This document shows, piece after piece, positions 34,802 through 42,320 of a stretch of DNA of 64,000 nt (within the stretch, counting starts at the first letter, position 1; the number at the start of each line of letters is the position of its first letter). Position numbers and translations under genes: made by a program. This stretch comes from Chryseobacterium taeanense (GTDB taxonomy: Bacteria > Bacteroidota > Bacteroidia > Flavobacteriales > Weeksellaceae): assembly GCF_900099685.1 (NCBI RefSeq), contig NZ_FNDW01000003.1, positions 1 to 64,000 on the forward strand, in the 5' to 3' direction. The notes beneath the pieces were generated by a model. It did not search any database and had not been told where the DNA came from. It was given only the letters and a program-made list of their open reading frames with translations.

Positions 34802-35485
34802 ATGAAAAAAACATTCGTTACTTTACTTATTCTCACCGGAATAAGCTCTGTATATGCACAGAAAACCTATACGGAAGATCAGAAAGCATCTTACTATATT
34901 GGTTTGGATATCGCCCAGAACATGAAAAGACAAGGGTTCAACGTAGATCCTGATTTACTTGCCCAAGCTATGAAAGATGAATTTGGAGATAAAACAAAAT
35001 TGTTTCCTAAGGAAGAAATGAGTGCTTTTATGCAGGGCTTTATGCAAAAGCAGAATGAAAAAAGAATGGCTATCGAAAAAGCAAAAGCAGAAGAAAATAA
35101 AAAGAAAGGCAATGATTTTCTGGCTAAAAACAAGCTGAATAAAAATATAAAAACTACCGTCAGCGGCCTTCAGTATGAGATCTTGAAAGAAGGTGACGGC
35201 AAAGCTAAACCAACGGCTACCAGTACAGCAACGGTAATCTATACCGGAAAAATGATAGACGGAACAATTTTCGATTCTACGGAGAAAAACGGCGGAAAGC
35301 CGGCAGAACTTAGTCTTGCAGGAGTAATAAAAGGCTGGACAGAAGGGATACAACTTATGAGCAAGGGTGCAAAATACAGATTCTACCTTCCTGCTGAACT
35401 GGCGTACGGAGATAATGGCGCAGGCAATATTATCCCTCCAGGATCAACACTTATTTTTGACGTTGAACTGGTGGATTTCAAATAA
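34802..35485 (+). CDS. Exported FKBP-type peptidyl-prolyl isomerase
   Basis: 227 residues: signal peptide (MKKTFVTLLILTGISSVYAQ), an N-terminal FKBP dimerisation domain (about 25-110, helical, KMR-type), and a C-terminal FKBP catalytic domain (about 125-227) with VIYTGKMIDGTIFDS, VIKGWTEGIQLMSKGAKYRFYLPAELAYG and IPPGSTLIFDVEL. Mip/FkpA-like architecture. It speeds proline isomerisation in the periplasm or outer envelope. Confidence 0.95.
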   Translation: MKKTFVTLLILTGISSVYAQKTYTEDQKASYYIGLDIAQNMKRQGFNVDPDLLAQAMKDEFGDKTKLFPKEEMSAFMQGFMQKQNEKRMAIEKAKAEENKKKGNDFLAKNKLNKNIKTTVSGLQYEILKEGDGKAKPTATSTATVIYTGKMIDGTIFDSTEKNGGKPAELSLAGVIKGWTEGIQLMSKGAKYRFYLPAELAYGDNGAGNIIPPGSTLIFDVELVDFK

Positions 35486-35504
35486 AATTTAATTCATAAA
35501 AATC

Positions 35505-35536
35505 AAAAACGTCTTTCATCGCTGAAAGACGTTTTT
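35505..35536. terminator. Bidirectional terminator between convergent genes
   Basis: AAAAACGTCTTTCA (35505-35518) / TGAAAGACGTTTTT (from 35523), 14-bp perfect stem, 4-base loop, T-run on both strands. It serves the FKBP gene (plus) and the lipoprotein gene (minus). Confidence 0.88.
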
Positions 35537-35559
35537 TCAAATAAAACTTTTATAAAAAA

Positions 35560-36072
35560 TTAATTAGCAGGAATACTGCTGAAATTAAGTGCTACTTTAA
35601 GATTCATGTCTGAAGTTGTCTGATTTTTCAGTTCATAAACCGTTCTTACGGTAACTCCCGTACTTTTCACGACTTCATCAAGAAATCCTGAATTTTCAAG
35701 ATCAAGATTTAAACTCGATGCATTTGTTGATATATTCGCTCTAGAGGCGACAAGACGTTCGCCGGTTCCGCTGGATGAAATATAAACTTTAATGTACTTA
35801 AAAGCACTTAAATTCCCACCAGAAGGCGACACTACAGAAATTTTCGCATCCGAAATCCTTACATCTTTTATTTTTGCATTGTTGTTTCCTCCAAACCATG
35901 TCTGCACGTTGGATGCAGTTGCGGTAGAAGAAACTTCTTTATCTGCAGGAACGCCTGTTGAAATCAAAACATTAGCTGTATAAGGAAATGTATTCTGAAC
36001 CAACGACTGCACTGTTCCGCAGCTTACCATAGCGAGCGAGGCCACTGCCGCTGTCAAAATTATATTTTTCAT
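35560..36072 (-). CDS. Lipoprotein of unknown function
   Basis: 170 residues with a lipoprotein signal peptide (MKNIILTAAVASLAMVSCGT; lipid-carrying Cys18). The mature part is Ser/Thr/Asn/Val-rich and predicted beta-sandwich-like. No enzymatic motif. It resembles small outer-membrane lipoproteins common in Chryseobacterium; function unknown. The stop lies 24 bases from the bidirectional terminator. Confidence 0.75.
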   Translation of the reverse strand: MKNIILTAAVASLAMVSCGTVQSLVQNTFPYTANVLISTGVPADKEVSSTATASNVQTWFGGNNNAKIKDVRISDAKISVVSPSGGNLSAFKYIKVYISSSGTGERLVASRANISTNASSLNLDLENSGFLDEVVKSTGVTVRTVYELKNQTTSDMNLKVALNFSSIPAN

Positions 36073-36123
36073 AATGATAAATTTTAAGTTTTTGCAAGCA
36101 GAAATTATACCAATTTGTTAAAA

Positions 36124-36663
36124 CTACTCTATACTTACCGTGAAATTCCCTTTGGTATTTCCTGAAGCCATATTGCTTTTTCCGATGATGAGCCATACTT
36201 CGCCTTTATTCTTTATTTCATAGGTAAGATCTCTCCCGAAAGGTCCGTCATAATCACCATTCGGCAACTTAATCTGGTTGAATCTTATATTAAAATCCTT
36301 TTCTTTTGTTGAAATTTTTGCTTTCAGTGTCGGATCTTCAAAATCGGTTATTTTTAGAATCAGTTCCTGCCCATCCCTTGTAAATTCTTCGCCCAAAGTC
36401 ACAGGCAGACGTTTCCCGTCTATGGTTCTTATGATCTGTCCATCTTTCACCTCGCGCATTACCCCTGTACGAAGGACTTCTTTTGTTTTGGGAGCATTGT
36501 TAATAATAGAATCCTTCATTCTCAATGCTGCCGAATCTGTTTTTTCCACAGGAGCCGTCTGTTCTGAAACTACTACCGAATCTGTATCTGGCGTTTCCAT
36601 TGTTTTCGATTCTTTTTTACAGGAAATGATAATCAGTGGAATTAGCAATAAGGATTTTTTCAT
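36124..36663 (-). CDS. Putative lipoprotein of unknown function
   Basis: 179 residues. The signal MKKSLLLIPLIIISCKKES ends with an ISC lipobox. An acidic, low-complexity linker (about 20-55, METPDTDSVVVSEQTAP) leads to a beta-rich domain (about 60-179; TGVMREVKDGQIIRTIDGKRLPVTLGEEF and a C-terminal GKSNMASGNTKGNFTVSIE). I cannot assign a family. Same strand as the lipoprotein at 35560 with 51 bases between. Confidence 0.72.
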   Translation of the reverse strand: MKKSLLLIPLIIISCKKESKTMETPDTDSVVVSEQTAPVEKTDSAALRMKDSIINNAPKTKEVLRTGVMREVKDGQIIRTIDGKRLPVTLGEEFTRDGQELILKITDFEDPTLKAKISTKEKDFNIRFNQIKLPNGDYDGPFGRDLTYEIKNKGEVWLIIGKSNMASGNTKGNFTVSIE

Positions 36664-36825
36664 AATAATTATTTTAAAAAGATAAAAACCTATCTGGTTT
36701 TTGATTATATTTTGAAGCTAAAATTATTCCATTGATCGTAACTTCAAATATTTTTTCATGTTTTTTGAATAATAAATTTATTAAAAAATGATAACTTCAA
36801 AAAGTTCTCAGGCTTACATTAAATT

Positions 36826-38202
36826 TTACTTTATTCTCTGATAATACAAAACTTTGGAAAGAAATTTTTCATTTTGCTGAAACTTTATTCTTTGCAGATT
36901 TAGAATTTCTTTTTTTAAATGATTATCATGCTTTTCTTCAGCATATTCCAGTAATTTTTTTTCATTGAAATTGATTTGTGTCTTATTATAATTTACATCA
37001 AAATCTTTTCGCTTCATGTTTTCATAAGTAATGATTCCGCCCCAGTTGATGTAACTGCAAAGCAGAATTGCACCGTAAACATACCACATCATCGTATTGA
37101 AAAGAAAAGCATTTTTTTTCCTGAACTGGATTTTAATGACGGTCATAATGAGACCAATGAATGAAAGAATCAGAAAAGCATACACTCCGAGCCTTTTGTA
37201 AGTAAAGCCATAGTTATCAATATATTCCGAGTTTTTCACCAATGCTGAAATTACGAGAACAGCATTCAGGAAGATCCATATTTTTGCAAAAACTTTCATT
37301 AAACTTGCTTTAGGATCAAAATTAAAACTGGATTTAAAATAAAACATAATCACAAAAATGGCCATAACGATGGATATAATCACAACATTAACTCTATCAT
37401 GAGTTTCCTGAGAAAGCTGTGATGGACTTTTTACGGTTTCAAAAAATTGTTCATAATTGTAAGTGACGATAAAAAATATCAATAAAATATTCAAAGCCAG
37501 TAAGGAGATCACGCCGCTCATTCTTTCCGTATCAAGATCAAAAAAAGAATACGTAGGTTTCAGAGTTTTATCCCTTTCATTAAAATCATTATTTAAAATG
37601 GAATTGGTTTTATAAATGCTTTTTTCAACAACGTAATTCCAATAATTAAATGCCACAAAAAGTCCCAAGGCAGTAATGGCGATGAGCTGCCAGAAATTAA
37701 TATCGAATTCAATATTGGTGAATAAATTCGCAAAATGATCGCTTCCTGCAGAGTAAATTCCAAAGAAAACAAAAATCAGCAGTAACGGAATAAATATAAA
37801 CGCAAACATTTTCTGCCAGAATCCCGGAATCTTTCTCTTGGGAAGCCATTTGTCAAAACTGAAAAACCTGCATAAAAATGTAGAACAGTTGGTAACAATA
37901 ACGGGAATCAGCAAAAGAATTTTCATTCTTCTGTTTTTTGATCGGTAACCCAACAAAACCACTGAGCTTACAACAGCCAGAAATGAGGGAAAATCTCCGT
38001 ACCAGGCAAACGCCGCCGCCGATAATAAACTTGAAATAAAAAGAAAAAAGAAAGTGGTTGTTTTATTTTTTGCAGGTGTTCTGAAAAATGTAAGGACAGA
38101 ATAGATTATAGTTATAATTCCAAGATTCATTCCGATATTTTGGTCGTAAAACAGAATGATAAATAAAACGGTTGTAAGGAAGATATAGTGATGTGTTTTC
38201 AT
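36826..38202 (-). CDS. DUF4173 integral membrane protein
   Basis: 458 residues with about ten to twelve hydrophobic helices spread over residues 5-390, and a charged, soluble C-terminus (about 400-458, KRKDFDVNYNKTQINFNEKKLLEYAEE). This agrees with the DUF4173 family of bacterial membrane proteins with no assigned role. It is the last gene of a minus-strand group that also includes a Coq4-like protein, a membrane protein and a winged-helix regulator. Confidence 0.82.
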   Translation of the reverse strand: MKTHHYIFLTTVLFIILFYDQNIGMNLGIITIIYSVLTFFRTPAKNKTTTFFFLFISSLLSAAAFAWYGDFPSFLAVVSSVVLLGYRSKNRRMKILLLIPVIVTNCSTFLCRFFSFDKWLPKRKIPGFWQKMFAFIFIPLLLIFVFFGIYSAGSDHFANLFTNIEFDINFWQLIAITALGLFVAFNYWNYVVEKSIYKTNSILNNDFNERDKTLKPTYSFFDLDTERMSGVISLLALNILLIFFIVTYNYEQFFETVKSPSQLSQETHDRVNVVIISIVMAIFVIMFYFKSSFNFDPKASLMKVFAKIWIFLNAVLVISALVKNSEYIDNYGFTYKRLGVYAFLILSFIGLIMTVIKIQFRKKNAFLFNTMMWYVYGAILLCSYINWGGIITYENMKRKDFDVNYNKTQINFNEKKLLEYAEEKHDNHLKKEILNLQRIKFQQNEKFLSKVLYYQRIK

Positions 38203-38219
38203 AGTTTTTTATTTAATAT

Positions 38220-38705
38220 TTAAAAGTGAACTTCAATATTTTTTTGTTGAATAAAATTTTTCATGTGTTCAAAATTCTGCCAGAGTAGCGCTTCAAAATC
38301 CCAATGATAGAAAGGGCGCATACTTTGTCCTTTTTTGTAAGCTTTGATGTAGATTTTATAATATTCGGGTAAAATAATACTTCCCAAAACAATAGCTGCC
38401 AAAAGATGAGCGTTGAGTTTTCCGTTTCCTAAAAGCAGGAACTGCATGGCGATTTCATCCTCGAAATTAGTTCCGCAACCGGTAATAAGATGATGAACAT
38501 CATGATTTTCCATTTTGGGAATCATGCTGAAACCATGTTTTTTGTAAAATTCACCTAATTTCCGCCCTAAAGAATCTTCCTGAAATTCCAACAGCTGTTT
38601 TTCGGTAAACTCCCACTGTCTTTTCTTTTTCTTGAAATATTTCCTGTAAAGTTTCTGGGTTTTATCGTACACGAAAAGAAGGAATTGCACGCGTATTTTT
38701 TTCAT
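38220..38705 (-). CDS. Coq4-like protein
   Basis: 161 residues. The metal motif HDxxHx11E of Coq4 is present exactly: His68, Asp69, His72 and Glu84 in NHDVHHLITGCGTNFEDE. In eukaryotes Coq4 scaffolds ubiquinone synthesis; flavobacteria use menaquinone, so the bacterial role must differ and is unknown. It lies 17 bases upstream of the DUF4173 gene and 23 bases downstream of the membrane-protein gene, so it belongs to that operon. Confidence 0.82.
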   Translation of the reverse strand: MKKIRVQFLLFVYDKTQKLYRKYFKKKKRQWEFTEKQLLEFQEDSLGRKLGEFYKKHGFSMIPKMENHDVHHLITGCGTNFEDEIAMQFLLLGNGKLNAHLLAAIVLGSIILPEYYKIYIKAYKKGQSMRPFYHWDFEALLWQNFEHMKNFIQQKNIEVHF

Positions 38706-38728
38706 AAAGAATTAAATTTAAGATTGAC

Positions 38729-39019
38729 TTAATTCCCAGCAAAAGGGCTCCCAAAAATTCCGACTGCCAGCTCTATCCATATCAGACAGAATATCATCAG
38801 GATGATAAATGAAATCAACACTTTCATTATAAAAGGCTTTTTTGAAAGCACAACAAGATTTATAAAGAAAGCGCTCCCAAAAAGAATATCCGCAGCAATT
38901 ATAAAATCAAATACCGACCAGTTCCAGTCTTTTATGAAAATATTTCCGAGAAATGCTGCAGCCAAGAGTAAAGAAGGAACAGCGAAAATAATTGACGTTT
39001 TTTGCTTTTTTAAAATCAT
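38729..39019 (-). CDS. Small three-helix membrane protein
   Basis: 96 residues from the ATG at 39019: helices at about 9-26, 36-58 and 65-87. No known domain. The frame is open to a TTG at 39058, but that codon lies inside the -7 promoter box and palindrome at 39045-39063, so the ATG at 39019 is preferred. Probably regulated by the winged-helix protein encoded just upstream. Confidence 0.72.
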   Translation of the reverse strand: MILKKQKTSIIFAVPSLLLAAAFLGNIFIKDWNWSVFDFIIAADILFGSAFFINLVVLSKKPFIMKVLISFIILMIFCLIWIELAVGIFGSPFAGN

Positions 39020-39044
39020 AATTTTAGTTTTATTATTTAAAAGT

Positions 39045-39063
39045 ACTTTGCAATTCAAAGTTA
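39045..39063 (-). promoter_or_regulatory. Promoter with palindromic operator, site 1
   Basis: ACTTTG-N5-CAAAGT (39045-39061) overlaps the -7 box TAACTTTG (minus strand, 39056-39063). The same palindrome with the same 5-base gap lies at 40028-40044. Likely operator of the winged-helix regulator encoded between the two sites. Confidence 0.6.
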
Positions 39064-39081
39064 AAATATAAAAAAATTTAG

Positions 39082-39372
39082 TTATCTACCCAGCAATTTT
39101 TCCAATGCGTTTAGATGCTCAGTAAAAGCACTTCTTCCACTTTGCGTTACACGATAAGACGTTTTGGGCTTTTTTCCTACAAATTCTTTCTTCACTTCAA
39201 TATATGACACTTTTTCCAGTGCATTGCTGTGGCTTGCCAGATTTCCATCTGTAATTTCCAGCAGATTTTTCATCTCTGAAAAATCAACCCAGTCGTTGAC
39301 CATCAGAACAGACATAATGCCTAGTCTTACACGGCTTTCAAATTCTTTGTTGAGTTGATTTATCTTTATCAT
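39082..39372 (-). CDS. Winged-helix transcriptional regulator (PF13601-like)
   Basis: 96 residues, one winged-helix domain: RVRLGIMSVLMVNDWVDF, the recognition helix region DGNLASHSNALEKVSYI, and a wing KPKTSYRVTQSGRSAF. This is the small MarR-like family (helix-turn-helix 34) that in many bacteria represses neighbouring membrane-protein genes. It sits between two promoters bearing the same palindrome (39045-39061, 40028-40044), which suggests it controls both. The promoter of the group is upstream at 40039-40068. Confidence 0.87.
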   Translation of the reverse strand: MIKINQLNKEFESRVRLGIMSVLMVNDWVDFSEMKNLLEITDGNLASHSNALEKVSYIEVKKEFVGKKPKTSYRVTQSGRSAFTEHLNALEKLLGR

Positions 39373-39402
39373 TATACTATACAGCTCTGTAAAAAGTGAT
39401 TG

Positions 39403-40020
39403 TTATTTGTATTTAACATGCATTATCATTCCATAAACAATATGAAGTACACCAAAACCAATAGCCCAGAAAACAAGTCCCCATCCTAAAAAGAACATGG
39501 AAAAAATCCCTAAAATAATCTGGCAGTAACCTAAATATTTCACATCTGTCAGGGTATATCTCTCTGCACTTACCAAAGCCAACCCGTAAAAAACCAATGT
39601 TGCCGGAGCAATGAATACAAAAAGGTGATGGTAAAGAAGCCCCAGACAAAAGAAACCTCCAGCGACTAATGGAACTGCAAAGGTAATTAAAAGTCTTTTG
39701 GTTGTAGCATCCCAAATTTTTAATCCGTTCTTTTTACTTTTATTGGCGGTAAAAATATAACCACTGAAAACGGCTACCAAAAGAATTGCAGTTCCGATGA
39801 TTACGAGCTCTTTTACCAAAGAAGGTCCGAAAATGTTTCGGTCTCCGTCAAAATAATCAATCCCTTCTCTTTTAAAAACAAAATATACATAAACAGCTCC
39901 GACAATTGCTGCTAAACCAGCAACAACTCCCGATAACCCGCTTAAAGAGATAAATCTGGAAGAACGCTCCATCATAGAACGAATATGTGATAAGTCTTCG
40001 TAATAGTTTTTCGATTCCAT
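39403..40020 (-). CDS. Membrane protein of unknown function
   Basis: 205 residues. A soluble start (MESKNYYEDLSHIRSMMERS) is followed by about six hydrophobic helices (26-50, 70-92, 110-130, 132-150, 165-183, 185-200). I recall this type as an uncharacterised companion of small winged-helix regulators in Flavobacteriia. It is the first gene of the operon (promoter 40039-40068), 30 bases before the regulator. Confidence 0.75.
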   Translation of the reverse strand: MESKNYYEDLSHIRSMMERSSRFISLSGLSGVVAGLAAIVGAVYVYFVFKREGIDYFDGDRNIFGPSLVKELVIIGTAILLVAVFSGYIFTANKSKKNGLKIWDATTKRLLITFAVPLVAGGFFCLGLLYHHLFVFIAPATLVFYGLALVSAERYTLTDVKYLGYCQIILGIFSMFFLGWGLVFWAIGFGVLHIVYGMIMHVKYK

Positions 40021-40027
40021 AAAAAGA

Positions 40028-40068
40028 ACTTTGAATTACAAAGTTATTGTTTTTTTTGAATACACAAA
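40028..40068 (-). promoter_or_regulatory. Promoter with palindromic operator, site 2
   Basis: Minus strand: TTTG (40065-40068), 18 bases, TAACTTTG (40039-40046). The palindrome ACTTTG-N5-CAAAGT (40028-40044) covers the -7 box and presumed start of transcription, a position suited to repression. Confidence 0.68.
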
Positions 40069-40137
40069 ATTTTTTAATACAAATCTTAATGTTTTATTTT
40101 GCTATAATAATGTTCACTTTAATTCAAATAAGAAAAA

Positions 40138-41034
40138 TTAATTAAAAGACTGCCGAAATTCCAGCGGTGACATATTTGTTTTCTTTTTAAAAAGCGTCGA
40201 AAAAGACTGCGAATGTTCAAATCCCAGTTCGTAAGCAATTTCACTCACCGAAAGTTCTGTTGTTGAAAGCTTCTCTTTTGCCTTGTTAATCAACTTTTCA
40301 TGAATATGCTGTTGGGTATTTTGCCCGGTATGAATTCTCAAAAGATCACTTAAATAATTCGGAGAAAGATTCATTGCGTCTGCAATTTGCTGAACTGTTA
40401 AAAGCCCTTTTTCAGACGATTCTTTATTAAAATAATCATTTAAATAAGATTCAAATTTCGTTAAAAGCTGATGGCTGCCGCTTTTCCTTGTAATGAATTG
40501 TCTCTCATAGAAACGTTTAGAATAATTCAGCAGCAATTCAATTTGCGACAAGATAATTTCCTGGGTATGATGATCGATATGCTGGCATTCTTTATCAATT
40601 TTAAACATAATTTCAAGCAAATCATTTTCTTCTTCTTCCGACAAATGCAAAGCTTCATTCACGGCATAGGAAAAAAATCCATAAGAAGAAATGGTTTTTG
40701 CCAAAGTATGCCTGAGCAGAAAATCTTCATGGAAAACCAACAGATATCCTGTATTTTCGCAATCCATCGTTTTCAGATCCAAGTACTGAACCTGATTGGG
40801 AGCAGTAAAGCTCAGAACACCTTTGTCGTAATCATAATGCTGCTGCCCGTATTTTATTTTTCCTTTTGCATTACGTTTGAGGGCGACACAATAATGCTTG
40901 CTGACGAAGCCATTCCAAACCTCATCTTCAATAAAAATACTTTCATAAAGGTTAATTACGCTTACCATCGGATGCTTCGGCTCTGGAAGAGATAGTAGCT
41001 TGTGAAATGCCGAAATAGATTGTATGGTGTTCAT
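40138..41034 (-). CDS. AraC family transcriptional regulator
   Basis: 298 residues. An N-terminal cupin-like sensing part (about 1-185) and a C-terminal pair of helix-turn-helix motifs (about 200-298; LTVQQIADAMNLSPNYLSDLLR and LSVSEIAYELGFEHSQSFSTLFKKKTNMSPLEFR). AraC-type. It lies directly downstream of and on the same strand as the aldo/keto reductase gene; in many bacteria this class regulates such a reductase gene, which is an inference here. Ligand unknown. Confidence 0.92.
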   Translation of the reverse strand: MNTIQSISAFHKLLSLPEPKHPMVSVINLYESIFIEDEVWNGFVSKHYCVALKRNAKGKIKYGQQHYDYDKGVLSFTAPNQVQYLDLKTMDCENTGYLLVFHEDFLLRHTLAKTISSYGFFSYAVNEALHLSEEEENDLLEIMFKIDKECQHIDHHTQEIILSQIELLLNYSKRFYERQFITRKSGSHQLLTKFESYLNDYFNKESSEKGLLTVQQIADAMNLSPNYLSDLLRIHTGQNTQQHIHEKLINKAKEKLSTTELSVSEIAYELGFEHSQSFSTLFKKKTNMSPLEFRQSFN

Positions 41035-41073
41035 GATTTCAAATATTTATTTAATAGCGCCTTTTCCGTCATA

Positions 41074-41107
41074 AAACCTAACAGGCCTAAAAAAACCTGT
41101 CAGGTTT
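41074..41107 (-). terminator. Hairpin behind the aldo/keto reductase gene
   Basis: AAACCTAACAGG (41074-41085) / CCTGTCAGGTTT (41096-41107), 12-bp arms with one mismatch and an A-rich loop. Of the same AAACCT...AGGTTT type as the palindromes at 54920 and 55576; it may double as terminator and repeat element. Confidence 0.5.
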
Positions 41108-41136
41108 GAATTAATTTTTAAATAATTAAAGGTACA

Positions 41137-42144
41137 TTAATAATCCAAAAGACCCATTCCGAATTCATCATAGGTAGCCCCGGTATCTGTTCCTAAAGGT
41201 ATAATGCTTTCCAGTTTGTGAATGTCTGAATCGCTTAACTGAATATTGGCAGCTTCAATATTTTGCTCAAGGTATTTTCTGCGCTTCGTTCCCGGAATAG
41301 GAAGAATTCCTTTGCTGATAATCCATGCCAGAGCCAGTTGAGATGAGGTGATATTCTTTTCATTAGCCAGACTTTCAATAGCATCTACTAATTCGATATT
41401 TTTATAAAAATGCTGTTCCTGGAATCGTGGAATTCCTCTTCTGAAATCATTTTCCGGAAGATCATCAATCGTGCGGATCTGACCAGATAAGAAACCTCTC
41501 CCTAAAGGCGAGTAGGCCACAAAACCAATTCCTAGTTCATTCAACGTGTTGAGGACTCCTTTTTCTTCCACCGTTCTTTCAAACAAAGAATATTCACTTT
41601 GTACGGCGGAAACCGGATGCACAGCGTGCGCTCTCTTTACTGTTTCTGAAGATACTTCCGATAACCCGATATAACCGATTTTTCCTTCTTTCACCAGTTC
41701 GCTCATTGCTCCAACAGTTTCTTCTATCGGTGTATTTTTATCCAGACGGTGCATATAATAAAGATCGATGTAATCTGTTTTTAGGTTTTTTAAAGATCGT
41801 TCCACAGATTTTTTCACATAGTCTTTGGTTCCGTTAATCTTCCAGGTTATCTGGTCGTTATCATCAATTTCCCATCCGAATTTTGTGGCAATGATATATT
41901 CATCACGCTTTCCTTCAATCGCTTTTGCAATTAATTGTTCATTCTTAAAAGGTCCATATAGATCGGCAGTATCGAGAAAATTACCACCCAATTCGAGAGA
42001 ACGGTGAATGGTTGCAATAGCTTCTTTTTCGTCGGTTTTACCATATGTATCTACATCTCCAAAACCCGTCATTCCCATACACCCCAAACCGATATTCGGA
42101 ACGATGAGTCCCTGACTTCCTAATTTTACTTGTTTCAATTTCAT
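41137..42144 (-). CDS. Aldo/keto reductase
   Basis: 335 residues, a (beta/alpha)8 NADPH-dependent carbonyl reductase. Catalytic tetrad: Asp in FLDTADLYG, Tyr in the same motif, Lys in IATKFGW and His in YYMHRLD. The C-terminal PIPGTKRRKYLEQNIEAANI binds the cofactor phosphate. Closest in feel to the YakC/AKR13-like group that reduces aldehydes. The substrate cannot be read. Probably paired with the AraC gene downstream. Confidence 0.94.
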   Translation of the reverse strand: MKLKQVKLGSQGLIVPNIGLGCMGMTGFGDVDTYGKTDEKEAIATIHRSLELGGNFLDTADLYGPFKNEQLIAKAIEGKRDEYIIATKFGWEIDDNDQITWKINGTKDYVKKSVERSLKNLKTDYIDLYYMHRLDKNTPIEETVGAMSELVKEGKIGYIGLSEVSSETVKRAHAVHPVSAVQSEYSLFERTVEEKGVLNTLNELGIGFVAYSPLGRGFLSGQIRTIDDLPENDFRRGIPRFQEQHFYKNIELVDAIESLANEKNITSSQLALAWIISKGILPIPGTKRRKYLEQNIEAANIQLSDSDIHKLESIIPLGTDTGATYDEFGMGLLDY

Positions 42145-42320
42145 ACTGTTGATTTTTGTTGATACAAAGTTCTACAGAAATTAAAAAGCTGATGTATGCA
42201 AAACAACGATTGTCGTATGTAAATTACGGATTGTTCTTTTTGAATTTAATTAACAATAAAAAAAATTACAACAGAATCATCTGTGAAAATCAAGTAAGAT
42301 TAAAATTCATATTTACAAGA

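Noticed and set aside
39019..39058. Upstream TTG start for the small membrane protein
   Set aside because: The TTG is part of the -7 promoter box and operator palindrome, so it would not be inside the transcript.
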